DNA from: Methyloradius palustris | GTDB taxonomy: Bacteria > Pseudomonadota > Gammaproteobacteria > Burkholderiales > Methylophilaceae | Direction: 5' to 3' | DNA: 64,000 bases | Assembly (NCBI RefSeq): GCF_019703875.1 | Contig: NZ_AP024110.1 | Coordinates: forward strand, 1,302,001 to 1,366,000 | Part shown: positions 1 through 6,117 of the stretch, piece after piece | Position numbering within the stretch: the first letter of the stretch is position 1 | How the letters are laid out: every line of letters begins with the position of its first letter | The notes under the pieces: model-generated | What the model saw: only the letters and a program-made list of their open reading frames with translations | Told to the model about the DNA's origin: nothing | Databases searched by the model: none | Position numbers and translations under genes: made by a program

Positions 1-1
1 A

Positions 2-1210
2 GTGCTGCAAAGCATGGCTAAAGTTGCGGTGAAAAACCCATTATTCTTACTCGATGAAGTCGATAAGATGGGGCAGGATTTTCGCGGCGATCCATCTTCA
101 GCATTGCTTGAGGTGTTAGATCCAGAGCAAAACCATACTTTTGTTGATCACTATGTGGAAGTAGAATATGACTTATCAGACGTCATGTTCGTCGCCACCT
201 CTAACTCGTTGAATATCCCTGCGCCGTTATTGGATCGCATGGAAATTATTCGCTTGGCAGGGTATACAGAAGCCGAAAAAGTGAATATCGCCATGCGCTA
301 TTTGTTGCCAAAACAGCTCAAAACGAATGGCCTGAAAGAAAATGAAATTAGCGTTTCAGAGTCTGCCATTCGTGATGTAGTACGTTTCTATACCCGCGAA
401 GCTGGCGTACGTAGTCTGGATAGAGAAATCTCAAAGATCTGCCGTAAGGTGGTTAAAGAGTTACTAACCGCCAAAGCTAAATCTAATAAAGCTGCACGTA
501 AAATCGCAGTGACCCCAAAAAATCTCGATAAATATTTAGGGGTTCAGCGTTTTGATTATGGTGTTGCTGCTAAAGAAAATCAGGTAGGGCAGGTCACTGG
601 CTTAGCTTGGACTGAAGTCGGCGGCGAGTTATTAACGATTGAGGCTGTTTTATTGCCAGGTAAAGGTAAGGCAATCACTACTGGTAAGCTTGGTGAAGTG
701 ATGCAGGAATCTATACAGGCTGCCATGAGCGTTGTGCGTAGTCGTGCGAAGCTGCTCGGTATCCCTGTCGATTTTTATGAAAAGAATGATATTCACGTCC
801 ACCTACCAGAGGGTGCAACACCAAAAGATGGCCCAAGTGCGGGTATTGGTCTTTGTACTGCTTTAGTTTCTATTTTGACCAACATCCCCGTGCGAGCAGA
901 TGTGGCGATGACTGGTGAAATCACTTTACGCGGTGAAGTCTTGCCAATTGGCGGATTGAAAGAAAAGCTTCTGGCGGCTCATCGCGGTGGTATTAAAACG
1001 GTATTGATTCCAGAGCAGAATCTAAAAGATTTGACAGAGATTCCTGACAATATTAAAGATCAACTTGAGATTCATGCGGTGCGCTGGATAGACGAGGTCT
1101 TGGAGTTTGCGTTGGAGAGAATGCCACACGCAGATGAGGCCTTGATCGTCCCAGTGCCAGAAGCTACTGATGGAAAAACTGCCGAATCTACAGTCATCAC
1201 TAAACACTAA
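2..1210 (+). CDS. lon: ATP-dependent Lon protease, C-terminal half (5' end outside window)
   Basis: Cytosolic AAA+ serine protease that degrades misfolded and regulatory proteins. About 402 residues are present of roughly 800, so the N-terminal substrate-binding domain and Walker A lie upstream of the window. Visible are Walker B (LLDEVDK), sensor 1 (ATSNS) and the helical lid, followed by the C-terminal protease domain. The catalytic dyad is Ser279 in DGPSAG and Lys322 in GGLKEK (numbering of the fragment), with the 43-residue spacing usual for Lon. The first codon in the window is not a real start. It is followed by hupB, the lon-hupB order common in proteobacteria. No truncation or frameshift is seen in the visible part. 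Confidence 0.97.
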   Translation: MLQSMAKVAVKNPLFLLDEVDKMGQDFRGDPSSALLEVLDPEQNHTFVDHYVEVEYDLSDVMFVATSNSLNIPAPLLDRMEIIRLAGYTEAEKVNIAMRYLLPKQLKTNGLKENEISVSESAIRDVVRFYTREAGVRSLDREISKICRKVVKELLTAKAKSNKAARKIAVTPKNLDKYLGVQRFDYGVAAKENQVGQVTGLAWTEVGGELLTIEAVLLPGKGKAITTGKLGEVMQESIQAAMSVVRSRAKLLGIPVDFYEKNDIHVHLPEGATPKDGPSAGIGLCTALVSILTNIPVRADVAMTGEITLRGEVLPIGGLKEKLLAAHRGGIKTVLIPEQNLKDLTEIPDNIKDQLEIHAVRWIDEVLEFALERMPHADEALIVPVPEATDGKTAESTVITKH

Positions 1211-1227
1211 AGCAGAAATCAGCGGGA

Positions 1228-1247
1228 AAAGCCTTGACAGAGGCTTT
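1228..1247 (+). terminator. hairpin after lon, overlapping the hupB -35 box
   Basis: A 7-bp perfect stem (AAAGCCT/AGGCTTT) with a 6-base loop lies 18 bases after the lon stop, followed by a short T-rich stretch. It may be a weak Rho-independent terminator. The TTGACA of the hupB promoter lies within it, so the end of lon and the start of hupB transcription overlap. Confidence 0.5.
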
Positions 1248-1263
1248 CTCTGCTTGATATAAA
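1234..1263 (+). promoter_or_regulatory. sigma70-type promoter of hupB
   Basis: A perfect -35 TTGACA (1234-1239) and a TATAAA -10 (1258-1263) are separated by 18 bases, 54 bases before the hupB ATG. Alternatively GATATA (1256-1261) gives a spacer of 16. A strong promoter fits an abundant nucleoid protein. Confidence 0.7.
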
Positions 1264-1317
1264 GATTATCACAGGAGAGTCCTGTCACTTCAAATAATGT
1301 CCAAAGGGGATATACAG

Positions 1318-1593
1318 ATGGCAAATAAAGCTGAATTGATTGATCAAATAGCAAAAGCTGCTGGCATTTCAAAAGCTGCGGCAGGTCGTTCTTTAGATGC
1401 AACAACTGCTGCAATTACCAAATCATTAAAAAAGGGTGACTTAGTTACCTTGATTGGTTTTGGTACATTCTATGTTGGTAAGCGTGCTGCGCGTAATGGC
1501 CGTAACCCACGTACTGGCGCAACTATCAAGATCAAGGCTGCAAATTCTCCTAAATTCAGGGCTGGCAAAGCGCTTAAAGATGCTGTAAACTAG
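1318..1593 (+). CDS. hupB: DNA-binding protein HU-beta
   Basis: Nucleoid-associated histone-like protein that bends DNA as a dimer. The product is 91 residues, the normal HU length, beginning MANKAELIDQIAKAAG. It carries the HU family signature GRNPRTGATIKIKAA in the DNA-binding beta arm. I chose the ATG at 1318 because AAGGGG lies a suitable distance upstream and because HU proteins start at this methionine. The in-frame ATG at 1297 would add seven unconserved residues. It stands between lon and two tRNA genes. In many proteobacteria ppiD follows directly, and here the integrated island separates the two. Confidence 0.96.
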   Translation: MANKAELIDQIAKAAGISKAAAGRSLDATTAAITKSLKKGDLVTLIGFGTFYVGKRAARNGRNPRTGATIKIKAANSPKFRAGKALKDAVN

Positions 1594-1646
1594 CGTTCTT
1601 TCTTGATTGAGCAACTTGTTGTGAAATCAAGGCTGATGAAGCAAAT

Positions 1647-1722
1647 GGGTGCTTAGCTCAGTTGGTAGAGCGTCGCCCTTACAAGGCGAATGTCGGCGGT
1701 TCGACCCCGTCAGCACCCACCA
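1647..1722 (+). tRNA. tRNA-Val (anticodon UAC)
   Basis: A 76-base cloverleaf. The acceptor stem GGGTGCT pairs with AGCACCC, the anticodon loop is CTTACAA with anticodon TAC, the T loop is TTCGACC, and the CCA is encoded at 1720-1722. Confidence 0.97.
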
Positions 1723-1797
1723 GTCATCAGTATGTAGTTACAGTATTTGAAGCATTCAAGTATTAGCTGCCAGCGTAGTTGTTATGCGCAAGTTTTA

Positions 1798-1874
1798 GGA
1801 GTGGTAGTTCAGTTGGTTAGAATACCGGCCTGTCACGCCGGGGGTCGCGGGTTCGAGTCCCGTCCACTCCGCCA
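1798..1874 (+). tRNA. tRNA-Asp (anticodon GUC), integration target
   Basis: A 77-base cloverleaf. The acceptor stem GGAGTGG pairs with CCACTCC, the anticodon is GTC in loop CTGTCAC, the T loop is TTCGAGT, and the CCA is encoded. The 3' end from 1860 on is part of a 19-bp sequence repeated at 17906-17924. The island therefore regenerated an intact tRNA 3' end on integration. Confidence 0.97.
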
Positions 1875-1878
1875 ATGA
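1860..1878 (+). repeat. left attachment site repeat (attL core)
   Basis: These 19 bases, covering the tRNA-Asp acceptor 3' strand, CCA and four further bases, are identical to 17906-17924. The flanking bases differ on both sides (C1859 versus G17905; T1879 versus C17925), which fixes the repeat length. Confidence 0.9.
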
Positions 1879-1883
1879 TGTTT

Positions 1884-2013
1884 TCCAAAGGTGTTCAAAA
1901 CCTTCCAGAAGCGTCCAAAAATTAACCCAGGAATCCCAATTTATCGGGGTCTCCTGGGTTTTTTATTTCCAATTCCGTCCAAATCATTCCATATATTTCC
2001 ATATCTATCCGAG
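1884..2013 (+). repeat. 10-bp-phased TCCAnA repeats, likely integrase arm sites
   Basis: Hexamers close to TCCAAA start at 1884, 1894 (TTCAAA), 1904 (TCCAGA) and 1914, then after a gap at 1968 (TCCAAT), 1978, 1988 (TCCATA), 1998 (TCCATA) and 2008 (TCCGAG). Within each group the spacing is exactly 10 bp, so all copies face one side of the helix. A terminator hairpin fills the gap. Their place between the attachment core and the integrase gene suggests arm-type binding sites. That role is inferred. Confidence 0.6.
1924..1967 (+). terminator. Rho-independent terminator after tRNA-Asp, supplied by the island
   Basis: The stem AACCCAGGA/TCCTGGGTT has an inner CCC/GGG pairing and is followed by a T run (1959-1964). 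It replaces the chromosomal tRNA-Asp terminator that was pushed to the other end of the island. Confidence 0.8.
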
Positions 2014-2019
2014 CAAATA

Positions 2020-2047
2020 ATGTGTAACTTCTGAGGAAGTTACACAT
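2020..2047. promoter_or_regulatory. perfect 12-bp inverted repeat over the integrase start
   Basis: ATGTGTAACTTC (2020-2031) and its exact reverse complement (2036-2047) are separated by TGAG. The GAGGAAG ribosome site (2033-2039) and the first two bases of the integrase ATG are inside it. The mRNA hairpin should hide the start region, and the DNA form could bind a repressor or the integrase. Confidence 0.7.
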
Positions 2048-3296
2048 GGGCTACGGAAAGTTACCCGCGATGGTAAAAAGAATTACTGATGTTGAATGTC
2101 GAAATGCAATAAGCAGAAAAGGAGTGCGGAAACTATCAGATGGCGATGGTTTATATTTGCTCATCTATGAAACTGGAAAGAAGTATTGGAGATTTAGATA
2201 CAAGTTGAAAGGTAAGGAAAATAGTTTAAGTGTTGGTGTTTATCCAAAAGTCAGTCTGCATAATGCCAGAATAGTTGCGAGGGAGTTAATGGAACTGATT
2301 ACCTCCGGTATTGATCCTTCAGCGCATAGAAAGGCTATAAAAGAAAAAAAGTCAGTGACTCCAACTTTTCAAGAAGTTGGTACTGGGTGGCTAGAAAATA
2401 AGATGAAGACGAATGTTTGGAAATCTTCAAAACATGCAGATGATGTCCGTAGAAGACTCACCTTAAATATTTTTCCCCATATAGGTAAACGTCCAATTGC
2501 TGAAATTGATGGCCCAGAACTGTTAGCAGTCATAAAGCTGATTGAAAAACGCGGTTCAACTGATTTATCACACAAGATAAATGGTAATTGTGGTCAGATA
2601 TTTAGGTATGGTATAGCCCATGGACTTTGTAAATATGATGTGTCAGCGGGCATTAGGGATGCCTTAATGCCGCACGTCAGCAAACACCAGCCAGCCGTTA
2701 AGCCAAATGAAACAAAGAAGCTCATACAGGCGATAGCAACCTATCATACGATAGGAGATGAACAGACTGAGCTAGCTTTAAAAATGTTGGCTCATACCTT
2801 TGTTCGCGCAAACGAATTTCTTGAGTCTGAGTGGACTGAATATGATTTTGAAAAAAGGGTATGGGAAATACCAAAAGAAAGAATGAAAATGGGAACGGAT
2901 CATGTTGTACCACTAACTGATCAGACTATTTCATACCTAATACTCCTTAAAAAGTATTCTGATCGTAGTCGATACGTTGTCCCAAGTAACAATAAAAATA
3001 AAACAATGACGACTAATACTCCGTTATTTGCCCTTTACCGATTAGGGTACAAAAGCAAACAAACAGTACACGGTCTAAGAGCGATTGCCTCGACCATGCT
3101 AAATGAAATTGGATTTAATCCAGATGTCATTGAAATGCAACTTGCACATGTGGAGAGAAACAAGGTGAGAAAAGCATACAACAGAGCTTTATACCTCAAA
3201 GACAGAAAAGAGATGATGATCTGGTGGTCTTATTATTTGGAATGTCTTGAGAAGGATATTGAACCAGCGATGCCTTCATTTTATTCGGGCATTTGA
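2046..3296 (+). CDS. P4-type tyrosine recombinase / island integrase
   Basis: Site-specific recombinase expected to recombine the 19-bp tRNA-Asp repeats. The 416 residues show an N-terminal DUF4102-like arm-binding domain (about 10-100, with LSDGDGLYLL and WRFRYKLKGK), a core-binding SAM-like domain (about 105-205) and the catalytic domain. Catalytic residues are Arg254 (in FVRANE), His342-x-x-Arg345 (VHGLR), His368 (LAHV) and the nucleophile Tyr378 (AYNRA). The set is complete, so the enzyme looks active. I chose the ATG at 2046 because GAGGAAG lies seven bases upstream. An in-frame ATG at 2070 is the alternative. It reads away from the tRNA target, and its start is buried in a perfect inverted repeat, which suggests tight control. 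Confidence 0.93.
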   Translation: MGYGKLPAMVKRITDVECRNAISRKGVRKLSDGDGLYLLIYETGKKYWRFRYKLKGKENSLSVGVYPKVSLHNARIVARELMELITSGIDPSAHRKAIKEKKSVTPTFQEVGTGWLENKMKTNVWKSSKHADDVRRRLTLNIFPHIGKRPIAEIDGPELLAVIKLIEKRGSTDLSHKINGNCGQIFRYGIAHGLCKYDVSAGIRDALMPHVSKHQPAVKPNETKKLIQAIATYHTIGDEQTELALKMLAHTFVRANEFLESEWTEYDFEKRVWEIPKERMKMGTDHVVPLTDQTISYLILLKKYSDRSRYVVPSNNKNKTMTTNTPLFALYRLGYKSKQTVHGLRAIASTMLNEIGFNPDVIEMQLAHVERNKVRKAYNRALYLKDRKEMMIWWSYYLECLEKDIEPAMPSFYSGI

Positions 3297-3339
3297 TATA
3301 GCCAAGCCGCATTTGCATATAATAGAGCAGTTAAGATTT

Positions 3340-3594
3340 TTAGGTTTCTTCAAGCTTAGTTAGATAATCAAGCATCTTAGCTTTACTCATGCTCCTAAAA
3401 TGGCCGCACAGTATATGGGACAATTCGGATTGAGGAATGTCCAGAGCATCTGCCACTTGCGGCTTGCTCCACTTCCGTCTTTCAATCAATTCACCAATTT
3501 TAGTTACAAGCTGTGCTTTGAGTATCATGTCGCCTGCATCGGCCATACCCAAATCTGCGTAGACATTTTTGGAACCTTCTTCAATTTCGATCAT
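3340..3594 (-). CDS. small Xre/HigA-like helix-turn-helix protein, no toxin partner
   Basis: An 84-residue DNA-binding protein of the kind seen as the antitoxin of HigBA-type modules. The helix-turn-helix spans about residues 35-75 (KWSKPQVADALDIPQSELSH). A strong AAGGAGG lies just upstream of the ATG. No RelE/HigB-like toxin is adjacent: upstream on its strand there is only about 115 bp of intergenic DNA, and the neighbour downstream is the integrase, convergent with it. It could be an orphan antitoxin, an island regulator, or a directionality/immunity factor for the integrase. It is divergent from the TolC-like gene, with an ATTAC-5-GTAAT inverted repeat (3645-3659) between them as a possible operator. 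Function is inferred from fold only. Confidence 0.75.
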   Translation of the reverse strand: MIEIEEGSKNVYADLGMADAGDMILKAQLVTKIGELIERRKWSKPQVADALDIPQSELSHILCGHFRSMSKAKMLDYLTKLEET

Positions 3595-3711
3595 TTATTC
3601 CTCCTTGAGCTAGACTAAACTTCATAAGCGTCTTTTTTACAGGCATTACAATCCGTAATAGGCTGCTATAGAATATCGCTCAAAAACCAAGCATAAAAAG
3701 CGAGCTAGTCA

Positions 3712-5103
3712 TTGAGTCCAAATAATAATCAGCAGAGTGTGCATACTGCCTCAATATGCTCGTTTACTCAATTTAAGCGCATTACCGTTATTGTTATATT
3801 AGGCACTAATAGCTTATTTGCCCAGGCTGCCGACCTGATCGAAGTCTACCGCTTAGCCCAAACCAACGACCCCACTTTTGATTCAGCCCGCTATGCACTT
3901 CAAGCTGCTGAACAAAAGCTTCCACAAGCAAGAGCTGGCTTATTACCAGTCATTAATATCAACGGTAATGACAATGCCAACCATGCATCGACTGAATACA
4001 GTGCTGCTACAAGCACCACTCAGGTCAAACGTTCCACACAGTCTTGGGCATGGAATCTACAACTCACCCAGCCACTATTCCGATTACAAAACTATGTTGC
4101 CTACCAGCAATCTGAATATCTGGTTGCCCAGGCACATGCTCTGTATACCCAAGCGGAACAAGACCTCATATTAAGGCTGACCCAAGCCTATTTTGATGTG
4201 TTAGTGGCGGATGAAACGATTGCCGTTGCTGAATCACAAATGAATGCGGCTACGGAACAAATGGGGCAGGCTCAGGCAGGTTTTGAGCACGGTACTAATG
4301 CAATCACCGATGTGCATGAAGCCAAAGCCCGTATTGATCTTGCCCGTGCTCAAAAACTTGCCGCCCTCAATGATTTAGAAGCCAAACGTGCCGAACTGGA
4401 GAAGATTGTAGGTGAAGCTCCAGAGGCTCTAGCTTCACTCAAAGAAACCGAAATCATCCCCAAACCTCAACCTGAAGATGTTAACGCCTGGATTGACCAA
4501 GCGCGTATTAATAACCCCGCAGTACTAGCACCGGAAGCTGTTGTTAAAGCATCGGAGTCAGAAGTGAATCGTAACCGTGCTGAGTATTTACCCACTGTAG
4601 ATATTGTTGCCTCCTACGGACAGAACTACACCTCAAACAACCTCACACTCCCCAGTGATTACTCCACCAATGCCACTACCAGCAGTGCAGGGGTGCAAGT
4701 GACAGTCCCATTATTTGCAGGCGGCTCCACCAACTCAAAAGTCATAGAGGCTATCGCCAACAAAAACAAAGCACAGGCACAATTGGAAACAGCTAAACGC
4801 CAAGCCGCTACCGACGCCCGTCAAGCATACTCTGGCATTATTAATGGATTAGCCCAGATAGAAGCACTGGAATCTGCTGTAGATTCCAGTGCCATTGCTG
4901 TTGAAGGCAACAAGCAAGGCTATAAATACGGCATCCATATCAATATCGATATCCTCAACGCGCAACGCCAACTCTACAGTGCAAAACGCGACCTCATTAA
5001 AGCCAGATACGACACCCTAATTCAGGGCTTAAAACTCAAAGCTGCGGTTGGCACGCTTGGTGAAGCTGACCTTAATAGCATCAATCAACTGCTTATCAAG
5101 TAA
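3712..5103 (+). CDS. TolC-family outer-membrane channel of the type I secretion system
   Basis: Trimeric outer-membrane efflux duct that completes the type I exporter encoded 9 kb downstream. At 463 residues it is the usual TolC size. The N-terminal signal peptide ends about FAQA/ADLIEVY (residue 39). Two internally similar halves follow: QAEQDLILRLTQAYFDVLVA and, later, the matching ARQAYSGI helix. No ATG is in frame at the 5' end. The TTG at 3712 or the GTG at 3739 must be used, both with weak ribosome sites, so the start is uncertain. A TolC gene separated from its ABC/HlyD partners by the substrate gene is common in RTX loci. Confidence 0.9.
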   Translation: MSPNNNQQSVHTASICSFTQFKRITVIVILGTNSLFAQAADLIEVYRLAQTNDPTFDSARYALQAAEQKLPQARAGLLPVININGNDNANHASTEYSAATSTTQVKRSTQSWAWNLQLTQPLFRLQNYVAYQQSEYLVAQAHALYTQAEQDLILRLTQAYFDVLVADETIAVAESQMNAATEQMGQAQAGFEHGTNAITDVHEAKARIDLARAQKLAALNDLEAKRAELEKIVGEAPEALASLKETEIIPKPQPEDVNAWIDQARINNPAVLAPEAVVKASESEVNRNRAEYLPTVDIVASYGQNYTSNNLTLPSDYSTNATTSSAGVQVTVPLFAGGSTNSKVIEAIANKNKAQAQLETAKRQAATDARQAYSGIINGLAQIEALESAVDSSAIAVEGNKQGYKYGIHINIDILNAQRQLYSAKRDLIKARYDTLIQGLKLKAAVGTLGEADLNSINQLLIK

Positions 5104-5169
5104 CAAGCGCTGCACTAAAACAGCCATCTAAAGCTCGATTCTGGGCAGACTAGAAAATCAAAAATTGCA

Positions 5170-5194
5170 TATAGGTTAAAAAAATTAACCTATA
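5170..5194. promoter_or_regulatory. perfect 10-bp palindrome downstream of the TolC-like gene
   Basis: TATAGGTTAA, a run of five A, then TTAACCTATA. There is no T run after it on the plus strand, so it is more like an operator than a terminator. It lies in the 240-bp gap ahead of the RTX-associated genes, otherwise without recognisable content. Confidence 0.4.
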
Positions 5195-5534
5195 GTAAAC
5201 AAATAATTAGAGAAAGAAATAATTATTGGTTTTGTAATACACATCAGCTACATTATCGGAAGTAATGAAATGTAAGGAAACTTGGTATTTTTTCAAGTGC
5301 TTACGCTAAAACAGAAGAAAATGTAAATTCATAGAAAGTAAAAGTTTGCATTTGACGAGGGCGAATCCTTGGGAGTGTGGCATAACAATTGCTGTTAGCT
5401 TTCCTCAACAAAGCCGTAATAACTACATAAAAAACGGTATAAATAAGTCAGTAAAACTTAATTATGATAGTCAGATAAATACTGACTTAACAAATATAAA
5501 ACAGGCGTGCATTGTGAATCGCATGAAATATGAA

Positions 5535-5640
5535 GGTGGTCAAGTCGGGGTTAATGGCACCGCAGGTACTTCCGCCAACCTTGTCCACGGCGCCTTGATC
5601 ACCTAATTTACTGACTATATTCTCCTTACTACAATTTAAA
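5535..5640 (+). pseudogene. remnant of an RTX self-processing module
   Basis: The reading frame VNGTAGTSANLVHGALIT, stop, FTDYILLTT aligns without gaps to residues of the intact RTX protein encoded at about 7186-7281 (NGTAGTAANL...LVQDTFTSQFTDHIPLTT). The stop at 5604-5606 stands where the intact copy has Gln, and a second stop follows at 5638. The DNA is clearly related (for example AATGGCACCGCAGG). The open frame extends up to 5346, but that part matches nothing in the intact gene. This is a scar of a second, related gene that once stood here. Confidence 0.75.
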
Positions 5641-5645
5641 TAGAG

Positions 5646-6074
5646 ATGGAAACAAAGTTTATGAATTTTAAGCAGTTTTTTTATAAATATTTGGGTGAAG
5701 ATGATTTAAGGAATCAATCACAGTCTAGTGATAAATATCATTCTCTAAAGTCTGGACAAACATTAAAAATGTCAGTTCTTTTGGGAGTTGGTTTTTATTT
5801 TTTAATTTATTTTATTTTAGGTAAAAACAATATTTATATTATTCAGCTTAAAAATGACTTTAGAAGTAGCCTGTTATGGGTAATTCCTCAAATGATTTTT
5901 TTTAGCTGCGCGCTTTTAATTATTCTAATTGGTGTTTTCTTTGGTAGTAAAGATGGTGAAGGCAAATATATTTATGAGAAGAAATATATTTGGATACCTG
6001 TGGTTTTGAAAGTAACAACAGTTATGGTAATGGCAACTTTAGGATTTTTAGTAGCGCTTTTATTTTTTAGATAA
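5646..6074 (+). CDS. small membrane protein encoded just before the RTX gene
   Basis: I do not recognise a family. The 142-residue product has a charged N-terminus (about 1-45) and three likely membrane helices: about 46-65 (VLLGVGFYFLIYFILG), 80-103 (IPQMIFFSCALLIILIGVFF) and 119-141. Base composition is very A+T-rich (12 G/C in 60 bases at 5761-5820) compared with the RTX gene body (29 in 60 at 6721-6780), pointing to separate origin. It ends 43 bp before the RTX start and is probably co-transcribed. In meningococcal frpDC a small gene also precedes the RTX gene, but FrpD is a lipoprotein and this is not. An immunity or anchoring role is speculation. ATGs at 5646 and 5661 are both possible starts. 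Confidence 0.65.
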   Translation: METKFMNFKQFFYKYLGEDDLRNQSQSSDKYHSLKSGQTLKMSVLLGVGFYFLIYFILGKNNIYIIQLKNDFRSSLLWVIPQMIFFSCALLIILIGVFFGSKDGEGKYIYEKKYIWIPVVLKVTTVMVMATLGFLVALLFFR

Positions 6075-6117
6075 AAAATTTTAAAGCTAATCATTCAAAG
6101 AATAGGAAATATAAAGC

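Noticed and set aside
1022..1414. Minus-strand open frame of 130 codons across the lon-hupB junction
   Set aside because: It overlaps two clear genes and the hupB promoter, with no domain.
3340..3711. Complete toxin-antitoxin pair
   Set aside because: Only the antitoxin-like gene is present; the flanking 117 bp code for nothing.
5346..5534. Open frame leading into the RTX remnant as a real 86-residue gene
   Set aside because: The upstream part has no ribosome site and no similarity to the intact gene; only the last part matches, and it runs into a stop inside the homology.
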